Shown: positions 1 to 8,311, numbered from the stretch's first letter. The stretch: DNA of 10,546 nucleotides from Peptostreptococcaceae bacterium (GCA_016650135.1 JAENWH010000038.1:1-10546), one strand, 5' to 3'. Program-made: numbers and translations. Notes: generated from the sequence alone by a model not told the origin.

Positions 1-1314
1 GCGAAGGAAAACGCAGTGAAACATATGACACTGGCAGTCCGAAAAGGCCTGGAAGGCTTGCCTGTTGAGAAAGAATGGCGCCAGGTTGTGGGCTGGTACA
101 GAAAGGAAGATTCGGAGACCATTGACAGACTTTCAAAAGGAATCTTTTATTCAGGAAAGCTTGATAGTCTGGGCACAAATATTTCAAAAAAACTTTTCAG
201 AAAGGAATTTGAAAAACCACTGAAGCTTAGCCCTTCGAGCGTAGAAAAATATGGCAGGTGCCCCTTTGCATTTCTAATGGCTTATGGGCTTAAACCAGAT
301 GAACGGAGAGTTTATGAAGTAGCCGGAAGAGAAATTGGGGATATTTATCATCATTGCCTGATGAATATGTCTATGGAATTATCAAAAGGCGGTGGGGAAA
401 TAACAGCTGAAAATTCTCCATGGATGACTATTACAGAAGAGGATTGCGCAGGATTAATAGACAGGCTGATTGAAGAGGAAACTTTTAATTATAAAGAGGG
501 TCTGTTTTCTCTGGGAGCGGCTGAAAACTACAAAAAACAAAGAATTAAGAAGGTTTGTACTCAAGTTGCATGGGTTCTGGTGAATCATGTACGACAGGGT
601 ACGATTAAACGGATGGAATTTGAAGCCGAATTCGGCAACGGGGAAGAGAAAATATTCCCGGCTATCGAAGTGAATCTGGGAGAGGAAACCGTTTTGATAG
701 AAGGCAAAATAGACCGGGTTGACGTACTGAAAAATAACAGCACAAAGATAATTGATTATAAATCTGGGAGAGAAAAATTTGACATTGAAGAGGTGAAGGC
801 AGGCTATAGGCTCCAGCTGATGCTTTATTTAAAAGCCGCACAGGATGCTGTTGATCCAAATATCGTTGGCGGTGGGGTATTTTATTTCCAAATTGATGAA
901 CCCATTATCGATGCAAGTCAAATGGCGCAAAATTTGGACCTGGAAAAAATAGACGGTGAAATGTTGAAAAGTTTTAAGCTTGACGGAATAATGCTCGACG
1001 ATGCCGAGGTAATTAAAAGTGTTGCCGGAGAGTTCACGGGTTACTCAAAGATTTTTTCTATTCGAGATTCAAAGGAAGGAATCAAAGGCACGAGCAAGGG
1101 GAAGCTCTTGAGTAATGAAGAATTTTTACAATTGCGAAAAGCCGTTGATGAAAAAATGATGGAATTGTGCAGGGATATCGTAAACGGTGAGGTTCAAGCC
1201 AAACCTAAAAAGACAAAAACAGCGAAGGCTTGTGATTATTGCCAGTATAAAAGCGTTTGCGGATTTGACCTGGCTTTTGAGGGATATGAGTATGATACGG
1301 TCGGGAAATCTTGA
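1..1314 (+). CDS. addB: AddB, ATP-dependent nuclease subunit B, 3' part (5' end outside window)
   Basis: The reading frame is open from base 1, so this is the C-terminal ~437 residues of a protein that in this family is about 1,150 residues long. AddB is the partner of AddA in the helicase-nuclease that processes double-strand DNA ends for RecA-dependent repair. Seen here: a PD-(D/E)XK nuclease core with GKIDRVD (catalytic Asp codon 712-714) followed by IIDYKSG (Asp 754-756, Lys 760-762). Four cysteines match the AddB iron-sulfur staple: one in RCPFAF (codon 259-261), then C-X2-C-X5-C near the end (codons 1231, 1240 and 1258). All key residues are present, so this end of the gene looks intact. 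The first ATG/GTG codons in the window are internal and not the true start. The next gene is not addA, which commonly follows addB in Firmicutes; the upstream neighbour cannot be seen. Confidence 0.9.
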   Translation, partial: AKENAVKHMTLAVRKGLEGLPVEKEWRQVVGWYRKEDSETIDRLSKGIFYSGKLDSLGTNISKKLFRKEFEKPLKLSPSSVEKYGRCPFAFLMAYGLKPDERRVYEVAGREIGDIYHHCLMNMSMELSKGGGEITAENSPWMTITEEDCAGLIDRLIEEETFNYKEGLFSLGAAENYKKQRIKKVCTQVAWVLVNHVRQGTIKRMEFEAEFGNGEEKIFPAIEVNLGEETVLIEGKIDRVDVLKNNSTKIIDYKSGREKFDIEEVKAGYRLQLMLYLKAAQDAVDPNIVGGGVFYFQIDEPIIDASQMAQNLDLEKIDGEMLKSFKLDGIMLDDAEVIKSVAGEFTGYSKIFSIRDSKEGIKGTSKGKLLSNEEFLQLRKAVDEKMMELCRDIVNGEVQAKPKKTKTAKACDYCQYKSVCGFDLAFEGYEYDTVGKS

Positions 1315-1339
1315 TTTTAGGGAGCAGAGGTGTTAGAAT
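1311..1339 (+). promoter_or_regulatory. Candidate sigma-A promoter for the acyl-CoA ligase genes
   Basis: A -35-like TTGATT (1311-1316, overlapping the addB stop codon) is followed after 17 bases by TAGAAT (1334-1339). TG at 1331-1332 gives an extended -10 (TGtTAGAAT). Spacing is ideal and the -10 matches 5 of 6 consensus bases. Transcription would start near 1346, giving a leader of about 78 bases before the ATG at 1424. No GC-rich hairpin with a T-run was seen in the 1315-1423 gap, so read-through from addB is also possible. Found by eye only. Confidence 0.5.
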
Positions 1340-1423
1340 AAAAAAGTACAGTTATTATTAAAAAACTCTTAAAACACAAATGTATAAATGCCTGCGATTG
1401 CTTAAAAGGATGGGACAAAAAGA

Positions 1424-3172
1424 ATGAATAATTCAAAATATAAAGATAGTTTATATGAATTCAGACCAGTCAGCGACTTGAAGGATATGCTGGATACAAG
1501 CGCTGAAATTTATGCGGGCAGGGCAGCTTATTTAATAAAGGAAGTTTTAGGGGGCGAGTATAAACCGATATACTTCCCGCAGGTAAAAAGTGATGTTGAC
1601 TCACTTGGCACAAAATTCATTGAAATGGGGCTAAAGGGCAAAAAAATCGCCGTTATTGGAGAGAATTTATACCAATGGGTTTTGACGTACTTTGCAACAA
1701 CTAATGGCACAGGTGTAATCGTTCCGCTGGACAGAGAACTTCCGTCAAATGAAATAAGAAATTTACTCCAGAGAGCAGAAGTTTCGGCAATCGTTTTTTC
1801 AAGAAAGATGGAACCGATTGTAAAGGAAGCATTGAAAGGATTAAACGGGATAAATTATACGATAAATATGTCAGCAACTAAGGATGAGGCTGGAGACCTT
1901 TCTTTAAACAAACTGATTGGAGAAGGCAAGGAACTTTTGGAAGCTGGCAACAGAGAATTTGTTGATGCAAAAATTGACAGGGAGGCAATGTGCTCCCTGC
2001 TTTTTACCTCTGGAACAATGGGTTTGGCGAAAGGAGTTATGCTGTCACATAAAAATCTTTCTGCCAATGTATATAATATGTCTAAATATGTTGCAATACC
2101 TGATAATTATGTGGGATTGTCCGTATTGCCAATGCACCATTCCTATGAAATGACCTGTCATATACTGACTGGTATTTATCAGGGACTTACCATTGCCTTC
2201 TGTGAAGGGTTAAAATATATCGTTAAGAATCTAGTGGAATCAAAAGCGACGGTAATGCTTGGCGTTCCTCTTGTCTTTGAATCAATGCACAAAAAAATAT
2301 GGAAACAGGCAGAAACAAATAAAAAAGACAAAAAAATGCGTAAGATGATTTCTGTTTCGCGTAAACTGAAATTATACAATCAGCCGACGATAAGGAAAAT
2401 ATTTAAGGATGTTCATAATGCAACCGGCGGGAACATCAAACTGTTTATTGCGGGTGGTGCCGCTACAAACCCAAAGGTAATAGAAGATTTTGAAGCCATG
2501 GGATTTCCAATGATTCAAGGCTATGGGATGACGGAATGTGCACCTATTATAGCGTTAAATAAGGATCGGTACAGTAAGGCTGCATCCGCTGGCTTTCAAA
2601 TGCCTGGAACAGAAGTGAAAATTGTTGAAGAAGATGAGAATGGCATTGGAGAAATAATCTGCAGAGGCGAATCTGTCATGCTTGGTTATTTTGGGGACCC
2701 TGTAGAAACTGATAAGGTTTTGAAGAATGGATGGCTGCATACTGGAGATTATGGTTATTTTGATAAAGAAGGTTTTCTTTACATTTCAGGAAGGAAAAAA
2801 AATGTCATCATCACCAAAAATGGAAAAAATATCTTCCCTGAAGAAGTGGAATATTATTTAACCGGCAGCCCATATATTGAAGAAGTTTTTGTGCATGGGG
2901 TCGATGATGAAAAGACAAATGACACTATTGTTAAAGCCGAAATATATCCTGATTATGACTTTATACAAGAAGAAAAGGGCTCAATGACAAGCGAGGAAAT
3001 AAGAGCATTTATGAAAATGATCCTTGATGATATAAATGAGCAAATGCCTTTATATAAAAGAGTGAAAAGGTTTACTGTAAGAAGAACTGAATTTGAAAAA
3101 ACCACTACACGAAAAATTAAAAGATTTACGGAAGGAAATTTGTCAGAGGAGGAAAATACATATGTTAAATAA
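1424..3172 (+). CDS. Long-chain acyl-CoA ligase-like AMP-forming enzyme (first of a tandem pair)
   Basis: This 582-residue member of the ANL adenylating superfamily would activate a carboxylic acid with ATP to an acyl-AMP and pass it to CoA, acting in the cytosol or at the membrane face. Visible motifs in order: P-loop TSGTMGLAKG (195-204), YGMTE (367-371), GWLHTGD ending at Asp442, SGRKKN with Arg457, and the C-terminal KTTTRKIKR with catalytic Lys564. The lysine-rich stretch around 285-320, between the substrate region and YGMTE, is typical of long-chain fatty acyl-CoA synthetases, which is why I favour a fatty acid over an amino acid or aromatic acid. The acid is not proven. The start has a modest AAAGGA 13 bases upstream. 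The P-loop carries Met199 where most relatives have Thr. It overlaps the next, related gene by 11 bases, so the pair is very likely co-transcribed and translationally coupled. Confidence 0.85.
   Translation: MNNSKYKDSLYEFRPVSDLKDMLDTSAEIYAGRAAYLIKEVLGGEYKPIYFPQVKSDVDSLGTKFIEMGLKGKKIAVIGENLYQWVLTYFATTNGTGVIVPLDRELPSNEIRNLLQRAEVSAIVFSRKMEPIVKEALKGLNGINYTINMSATKDEAGDLSLNKLIGEGKELLEAGNREFVDAKIDREAMCSLLFTSGTMGLAKGVMLSHKNLSANVYNMSKYVAIPDNYVGLSVLPMHHSYEMTCHILTGIYQGLTIAFCEGLKYIVKNLVESKATVMLGVPLVFESMHKKIWKQAETNKKDKKMRKMISVSRKLKLYNQPTIRKIFKDVHNATGGNIKLFIAGGAATNPKVIEDFEAMGFPMIQGYGMTECAPIIALNKDRYSKAASAGFQMPGTEVKIVEEDENGIGEIICRGESVMLGYFGDPVETDKVLKNGWLHTGDYGYFDKEGFLYISGRKKNVIITKNGKNIFPEEVEYYLTGSPYIEEVFVHGVDDEKTNDTIVKAEIYPDYDFIQEEKGSMTSEEIRAFMKMILDDINEQMPLYKRVKRFTVRRTEFEKTTTRKIKRFTEGNLSEEENTYVK
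3145..3152 (+). promoter_or_regulatory. Strong ribosome-binding site that fixes the start of the second ligase
   Basis: AGAGGAGG lies inside the last codons of the first ligase, 9 bases ahead of ATG 3162. It decides the start: an upstream in-frame ATG at 3093 would add 23 residues encoded wholly within the first ligase and has no comparable site. The arrangement implies translational coupling. Confidence 0.85.
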
Positions 3173-4970
3173 AGAAGCTTACAAGAAAATGAAACAAAAG
3201 GATATGGACTATGCAATAAAAAGAGCAAATGAACTTAACACAAGCAAGAATCCTCGCGTCATGTATAAGAATAGCAGACCTATCATGGATATTAAGCATA
3301 TGCTTGAAACCAGTGTTGAACTTTTCCCCGATAATATTGCTTTCATGGATAAAGAAGTAAAGGGCAGCCCATATATAAATATTACATATAAAGAAGTGCT
3401 GGAAAAAGTAAACGGGCTTGGGACAGCTTTAATTGCCCATGGCCTGAAGGGTAAGAAAATCGCAATAATAGGAGATAATAGTTACCGATGGGGTATCTCT
3501 TATCTGGCGGCTGTTTGCGGGGTAGGGGTTGTGGTTCCGCTTGACAAGGAACTTTCTCCAAATGAAATCAAGCAGTTGATTATTGAAGCAGAAGTGTCCT
3601 GCGTTCTTTACGATGGGAAGTATGAAGAAAGTCTTCTTAAAATGAAAGCTTCAGGTCAAACAAATATCAAAGTTTTAGTAAATATGCAAAGTAAGGAAAA
3701 TAAAAGTACGTCATATTCCTTTGATGAGCTTGCCGGCGAAGGGGTAAAATTTATTTCTGAAGGGAACAGAGAGTTCTTGGATGCTCAGATTATTCGGGAT
3801 GAAATGAGCATGTTGCTTTTCACTTCTGGAACAACAGGAGTTTCCAAGGGAGTAATGCTCTCTCATGGGAATATTGCAGAAGAGTTGATGACGGCACCAA
3901 CACTTTTAGAAGTCAGACCTACGGATATTTTCTTCTCGATTTTGCCAATGCATCATACATACGAATGTACCTGCGGGTTTTTACTGCCATTATATAAAGG
4001 CTCTGCAGTAGCATACTGTGAAGGGCTTAAATACATTGTTAAAAACTTTTCGGAGGCAAGACCTACGATTCTGCTTGCAGTGCCATTAATTCTGGAGAGC
4101 TTATATAAGAAAATCTGGCAAAATGCTAAAAAAAGCGGAAAAGAAAAAACCCTTAAAAAGGTTATCGCACTGAACAGAAAAACCAAAAAAATCGGTATTG
4201 ATTTAGGACCTGTTTTTTTCAAAAAAATAACGGATGTGTTTGGGGGAAGAATGCGGATGATTATCTGCGGAGGCGCCGCAATAAATCCCGAAATACTTCA
4301 AGGCATAAATGATTTTGGTATTACAGCTCTTCAAGGATACGGGCTGACAGAATGTGCTCCTATATGTGCGCTGAACCCGGACAAATTCTTCAAGAATGAC
4401 TCGTTAGGGTATGTTCCACCTGGATTTGATGCTAAGATTATTGATGTAGATCCTGAAACAGGAATAGGTGAGATTTGCGTTAAAGGCGGAAACGTTATGC
4501 TGGGATATTATAAAATGCCTGAGGAGTCTGCTAAGGTTTTAGTTGAAGGCTGGCTGCATACAGGAGATCTGGGCTATTTGGACAAGGATAATTATATTTA
4601 TCTAACTGGAAGAATTAAGAATGTAATCATTACAAAAAATGGGAAAAACGTATATCCTGAAGAAATCGAATATTATTTATCCGATATACCATACATAAAA
4701 GAAAGTATGGTGATGGGGAAAGAAAGCAAGGGCAGTGACGAAATATTGATTTCTGCGTCGATATTCCCGGATATGGAAGAAGTTACAGAGGTTTTAGGGA
4801 ATAACCCCGACATAAAAGCACAGGAATTCTTAATTTGGACTGAAATTGATAAAATTAATAAAGAACTACCATACTTTAAAAGGATAAAGAAAATAGCAAT
4901 CAGATCTGAAGAATTTGAAAAAACAACAGGGAAAAAAATCAAACGAAATTCAGCAGCGAACCAGGCATAA
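3162..4970 (+). CDS. Long-chain acyl-CoA ligase-like AMP-forming enzyme (second of a tandem pair)
   Basis: This 602-residue ANL-superfamily enzyme is a clear paralogue of the gene before it. The same motifs occur in the same order: TSGTTGVSKG (221-230), YGLTE (393-397), GWLHTGD ending at Asp469, TGRIKN with Arg484, and KTTGKKIKR with catalytic Lys592. The two proteins share exact runs such as EGLKYIVKN and NVIITKNGKN but differ widely elsewhere, so the duplication is old rather than recent. It has about 27 extra N-terminal residues, basic and probably helical, before the region where the pair align (DIKHMLETS against DLKDMLDTS). The likely role is activation of a fatty or related acid to acyl-CoA. 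Two differing ligases side by side could have different chain-length preferences or form a heteromer; both ideas are inference. The lysine-rich linker around 325-350 is again long-chain-synthetase-like. Confidence 0.85.
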   Translation: MLNKEAYKKMKQKDMDYAIKRANELNTSKNPRVMYKNSRPIMDIKHMLETSVELFPDNIAFMDKEVKGSPYINITYKEVLEKVNGLGTALIAHGLKGKKIAIIGDNSYRWGISYLAAVCGVGVVVPLDKELSPNEIKQLIIEAEVSCVLYDGKYEESLLKMKASGQTNIKVLVNMQSKENKSTSYSFDELAGEGVKFISEGNREFLDAQIIRDEMSMLLFTSGTTGVSKGVMLSHGNIAEELMTAPTLLEVRPTDIFFSILPMHHTYECTCGFLLPLYKGSAVAYCEGLKYIVKNFSEARPTILLAVPLILESLYKKIWQNAKKSGKEKTLKKVIALNRKTKKIGIDLGPVFFKKITDVFGGRMRMIICGGAAINPEILQGINDFGITALQGYGLTECAPICALNPDKFFKNDSLGYVPPGFDAKIIDVDPETGIGEICVKGGNVMLGYYKMPEESAKVLVEGWLHTGDLGYLDKDNYIYLTGRIKNVIITKNGKNVYPEEIEYYLSDIPYIKESMVMGKESKGSDEILISASIFPDMEEVTEVLGNNPDIKAQEFLIWTEIDKINKELPYFKRIKKIAIRSEEFEKTTGKKIKRNSAANQA

Positions 4971-5032
4971 AGGCCAAACCTAATGAATGAAGCATGAAAT
5001 AGGCTTATTGTGAAAATTAAAGGAGTAAACAG

Positions 5033-6304
5033 ATGAGAGATTTTAAATTTAAGGTTGATGAGATCAGAGAGCAGTTTCCAGCATTGAGCAAAACTGTGAA
5101 TGGTGTTCCGGCAGCATTTTTAGATGGACCCGGGGGGACGCAGGTTCCAAGAAGAGTCGTTGAAAAAATTAATGATTATTTATATTACAGAAATGCCAAT
5201 TCACATGGAGTTTTCAAGACTTCAGTGGAAAGTGACCATCTTTACTGGCAGGCAAGGGAAGTTTACGCAGACTTTTTCAACTGCAGTGCAGAAGAAGTGG
5301 CTTTTGGAGCCAACACATCCTCGAACAATTTTAAACTGGCTTTGGGGCTTGTCAGAACTATGAAACCTGGAGATGAAGTACTGATCACAGATATCGATCA
5401 TGAGGGAAACAGGTCTCCATGGAGAACTCTTGAAGATTTTGGTATTATTGTGAAAAGCGTGAAGATCAATACGGATACAATTACTTTAGATTTTGAGGAT
5501 TTCAAGGCAAAACTTTCAGATAAAACAAAGATTTTTGCTGTCAACTGGGCCGCAAATTCCTGCGGAACCATTTCCGATGTGAAAAAATTCATCGATGAAG
5601 CGCATAAGGTTGGTGCGATTACAGTGGTGGATGCTGTGCATTACGCGCCTCACAGACCAATTGATGTGAAGGCGATCGATACGGATATTCTTCTCTGCTC
5701 CGCCTATAAATTTTTTGGCCCGCATTTAGGAGTAATGTATGTGAAGAAGTCAGTGGGAGAAACGATTAAAACGGTTCGGGTAATAGCAGATGATAACAAA
5801 GAAATGCCATTTAAATTTGAAACAGGAACGCCAGCCATGGAGCTTGCGGCAGGAGCAGCAGAGGCTGTTGAATTTATTGCAGATATCGGCAGAGACCACG
5901 AAGAATTCTATGCAGCGGAATTAAAGGGGCTTACAGGAAGAAGAAGATTTGTGGTTGCCGGAATGATGGCAATTGATGAATATGAAACGAGCCTGGCTGT
6001 TCAACTGAGAACTGAACTTGCCAAACTTCCAGGCGTAAAGGTTTTCGGACCTGAAGCCGGCCATCCAAGAACCTCAACCGTATCTTTCAATATAGAAGGT
6101 GTGAACTCCAATGAAGTGGCAAAATATCTTGCAGAAAAAGGACTTTTCGTCTGGGACGGGGATTATTATGCGATAGAAACAATTACAAATGTGCTGAAAC
6201 TTGAATCCAGCGGCGGGCTGGTTCGAATTGGGCTTGCACCATACAATATCCAAAGTGAAATAGATCGAACCATTCAGGCTGTGAAGGACTTTTGCAGCAA
6301 GTAA
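5033..6304 (+). CDS. Class V aminotransferase-fold PLP enzyme, cysteine desulfurase-like (VC1184-type subfamily), lacking the catalytic Cys
   Basis: This 423-residue fold-type I PLP enzyme has the opening typical of the TIGR01976 (VC1184-like) subfamily: FLDGPGGTQVP (29-39) and NANSHGVFKTS (54-64). PLP-site residues are visible: His123 in the DIDHEGN segment, Asp200 in VVDAVHYAPH, and the Schiff-base Lys226 in SAYKFFGPH. NifS/SufS desulfurases carry their sulfur-accepting Cys in a loop near the C-terminus. Here that region reads LFVWDGDYYA (371-380) with no Cys. The only cysteines are at 84, 177, 222 and 421, so the name 'cysteine desulfurase' should not be read as activity. It may be an aminotransferase or a lyase on an amino acid. 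AAAGGAG stands 7 bases before the ATG. Downstream genes follow at short spacing, which ties it to an oxidoreductase, a transporter and a racemase. The substrate is unknown. Confidence 0.85.
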   Translation: MRDFKFKVDEIREQFPALSKTVNGVPAAFLDGPGGTQVPRRVVEKINDYLYYRNANSHGVFKTSVESDHLYWQAREVYADFFNCSAEEVAFGANTSSNNFKLALGLVRTMKPGDEVLITDIDHEGNRSPWRTLEDFGIIVKSVKINTDTITLDFEDFKAKLSDKTKIFAVNWAANSCGTISDVKKFIDEAHKVGAITVVDAVHYAPHRPIDVKAIDTDILLCSAYKFFGPHLGVMYVKKSVGETIKTVRVIADDNKEMPFKFETGTPAMELAAGAAEAVEFIADIGRDHEEFYAAELKGLTGRRRFVVAGMMAIDEYETSLAVQLRTELAKLPGVKVFGPEAGHPRTSTVSFNIEGVNSNEVAKYLAEKGLFVWDGDYYAIETITNVLKLESSGGLVRIGLAPYNIQSEIDRTIQAVKDFCSK

Positions 6305-6336
6305 CTGACTTTTGAAAGCGAAAGGACTTTACGAAA

Positions 6337-7404
6337 ATGAAGGAAATAAAATTAGCGTTGCTAGGGTTTGGAAATGCAGGACAAGCCTTTGCAAAACTAC
6401 TGTTGGAGAAAAATGATGAAATAACTAACACCCTTGATACAAGGGTGTTAGTTGCGGCAATTGCAACAAGAAGCAAGGGAACAATAATCGATGAAAAAGG
6501 ATTGAATTTAGATCAGGTGCTTCTTGAAATCAAGGAGGCGGGTAAATTTTCCAACCCTGTCAGTTTGTCCGCTTTGGAAACAGCAAATCAGGCAAATTAC
6601 GATGTGTTGATTGAGCTTACCCCACTTGAAATATTCTCGGGGCAGCCAGCCATCAGTCATATTAAAGCAGGATTAAACAGAGGCAAGCATGTTATTACAG
6701 CAAATAAAGGACCGGTTGCCTGGGCGTACAGGGAATTAAAAGATTTATCCAGGGAAAAGGGTGTTCAGTTTTTCTGTGAAACAACTGTAATGGATGGTAC
6801 CCCTGTATTCAATCTGGTCGAAGAGACGTTGAAATTCTGCAAGGTATTAGAAATAAACGGAATACTGAATACAACCACAAATTTTATACTTGAAGAGATG
6901 GGCAAGGGAATCCCTTATGAGCAGATCATAGAGGAAGGAAAGCGCCGTGGCTTTGTTGAGGCTGATCCTTCAGTCGATATTGAGGGTTATGATGCGGCAG
7001 CTAAAGTTACTGCCTTGATGAATGTTCTGATGGATGCGGGAATTACCCCTGAACATATAGAAAGACAGGGTATTGAAGACATTACCTATGAAAAAATTAA
7101 ACAGGCGGAAACACGAGGTAAAGTGATAAAACTGCTTTGCAGTGGGAAATATGTAAATGGAAAGGCCGTTGGAACGGTCAGACCAGAAGAACTGGAAAAG
7201 GGGAGTGTGCTGGCTGCCATCGATGGAACTTCTTCAATGGTTTCTATTACAACCGACCTGATGGGCACAATTTCTATCATCGAGCATAATCCGGAAATTG
7301 AGCAGACTGCTTATGGAATTTTCAGTGATCTAATCAGAATTATAAACACAATCCCGTTATCGTTGGCAGAAAAAGAGTGCCGACAAACCTTGACTAAGGA
7401 GTAA
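6337..7404 (+). CDS. Homoserine dehydrogenase-like NAD(P)-dependent oxidoreductase (no ACT domain)
   Basis: This 355-residue protein has an N-terminal Rossmann motif LLGFGNAGQ (GxGxxG at 10-15) and a homoserine dehydrogenase catalytic domain. Known key residues are in place: Lys124 in TANKGPVA, then Glu208, Asp214, Asp219 and Lys223 in the segment VEADPSVDIEGYDAAAK. Canonical homoserine dehydrogenase interconverts aspartate semialdehyde and homoserine in the threonine/methionine branch. This one ends without the regulatory ACT domain many bacterial enzymes carry. Its catalytic loop reads CETTVMDGTPVF rather than the more usual ASVGGGIP-type sequence, suggesting a divergent subfamily. No thrB, thrC or aspartokinase gene is adjacent. 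It lies between a class V PLP enzyme and a transporter, so a related hydroxy-amino acid or semialdehyde may be the real substrate (inference). AAAGGA stands 10 bases upstream of the ATG, and the stop is one base from the next start. Confidence 0.8.
   Translation: MKEIKLALLGFGNAGQAFAKLLLEKNDEITNTLDTRVLVAAIATRSKGTIIDEKGLNLDQVLLEIKEAGKFSNPVSLSALETANQANYDVLIELTPLEIFSGQPAISHIKAGLNRGKHVITANKGPVAWAYRELKDLSREKGVQFFCETTVMDGTPVFNLVEETLKFCKVLEINGILNTTTNFILEEMGKGIPYEQIIEEGKRRGFVEADPSVDIEGYDAAAKVTALMNVLMDAGITPEHIERQGIEDITYEKIKQAETRGKVIKLLCSGKYVNGKAVGTVRPEELEKGSVLAAIDGTSSMVSITTDLMGTISIIEHNPEIEQTAYGIFSDLIRIINTIPLSLAEKECRQTLTKE
6423..6453. repeat. Perfect 14-base inverted repeat with 3-base loop inside the dehydrogenase gene
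   Basis: Arm AACTAACACCCTTG (6423-6436), loop ATA (6437-6439), and an exact reverse-complement arm CAAGGGTGTTAGTT (6440-6453). It runs from the last base of codon 29 to codon 39, about 86 bases after the start codon. As RNA it would be a stable hairpin near the start of the message. There is no T-run after it on the + strand, so it is not a classical terminator in the gene's direction. Its function is unknown. Confidence 0.9.
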
Positions 7405-7405
7405 A

Positions 7406-8311
7406 ATGAAGAATACCAGGTTGGCTTACATAATAGGAATAGCAGGAGCAATCAGCTGGGGCGTGTCATTTATTGGGGCTAAAACAGCACTGGATTATAT
7501 GGAACCCATTCAGGTAATGGCAGTAAGAATGACCGTTGCAGTGATCACCTTCGGGGCATTTATATTAATCGGGTCCGTTAAATTGAATTTTAAAAATAAA
7601 TCTATTAAAAGTCTGTTGATCCTTTCCGTTGCACAACCCTGTTTATATGGCGTTTTTGAGATTTTGGGGATTGATATTACCACAGCCTCTGAATCAGCAA
7701 TAATACTTTCAATGGTTCCAATCACAGTCACAGTTTTAAGCGCAATTTTTTTTAAAGAAAAAATAAAGTTCATGACAGCGGGTTTTGTATTTCTGTCTTT
7801 TTTAGGTGTAATAGTTACAGTAATGGGCAATTTGTCTGCTAGTGGTAAAATAATAGGTTATATGTTCCTTTTACTTGCGGTTATTACTGGGGCTGTTTAC
7901 ACAATGCTTTCCAAACAAATTTCAGTGAGTTTTGGACCAATTGAAATAACATTTGTCATGACAATTGTCGGATTTATATTTTTTAACGCGTTGAATTTTA
8001 TGCTGGGATATGGTTTTGAGGCTTATGTGCTGACCACTCGTATCCCTGAATTGCTTTATGCGATTCTCTTTTTAGGCGTAATCTGTTCGGTTTTTGCTTT
8101 TATTGCATATAATCATTTAGTTGCAACGGTCCCGGCATACAAAGCATCTACCTTAATCCTGAGTGTTTTGACTGTAACCGCTGTGATTGCAGGCATAGCC
8201 TTCAGAGGAGATTCATTTACAATTTATAAACTAACAGGGCTGGTAATGATACTGGCAGGTGTGATCGGGGTCAGCCAGCCGGAAAAATTGAAAGGAGAAA
8301 ACAATGAGTAA
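7406..8311 (+). CDS. EamA (DMT-superfamily) 10-helix transporter
   Basis: This 301-residue membrane protein has about ten hydrophobic segments, roughly at residues 6-25, 35-57, 68-88, 95-115, 120-141, 148-167, 178-199, 213-236, 243-265 and 272-290. They form two five-helix halves as in the EamA/drug-metabolite transporter fold. The signature FFKEKI follows helix 4 of the first half. Characterised members of the family (RhaT-, YdeD- and RhtA-like) mostly move amino acids, sugars or other metabolites, often outward. The ligand here is not readable. AAGGAG lies in the last codons of the dehydrogenase gene, whose stop is one base before this ATG. The gene overlaps the racemase start by 8 bases. 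Such coupling suggests that it carries a substrate or product of the surrounding enzymes. Confidence 0.85.
   Translation: MKNTRLAYIIGIAGAISWGVSFIGAKTALDYMEPIQVMAVRMTVAVITFGAFILIGSVKLNFKNKSIKSLLILSVAQPCLYGVFEILGIDITTASESAIILSMVPITVTVLSAIFFKEKIKFMTAGFVFLSFLGVIVTVMGNLSASGKIIGYMFLLLAVITGAVYTMLSKQISVSFGPIEITFVMTIVGFIFFNALNFMLGYGFEAYVLTTRIPELLYAILFLGVICSVFAFIAYNHLVATVPAYKASTLILSVLTVTAVIAGIAFRGDSFTIYKLTGLVMILAGVIGVSQPEKLKGENNE

Noticed and set aside
3093..3161. Longer start for the second acyl-CoA ligase (23 extra residues)
   Set aside because: The extra codons lie wholly within the end of the first ligase and lack a ribosome-binding site, whereas ATG 3162 has AGAGGAGG 9 bases upstream.
4213..4227. 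T7-C-A7 palindrome in the second ligase, taken at first for a terminator
   Set aside because: It has no GC stem and lies mid-gene where FFKKI is in the expected protein sequence. It is a product of AT-rich Phe/Lys codons.
4971..5032. Terminator or promoter between the second ligase and the class V enzyme
   Set aside because: No stable stem with a T-run and no convincing -35/-10 pair was found, so only the ribosome-binding site AAAGGAG (5019-5025) is supported.
7510..7830. 106-residue open frame on the minus strand inside the transporter gene
   Set aside because: It is antisense to a clear EamA gene, has no recognisable domain, and is explained by the base composition of the membrane-segment codons.
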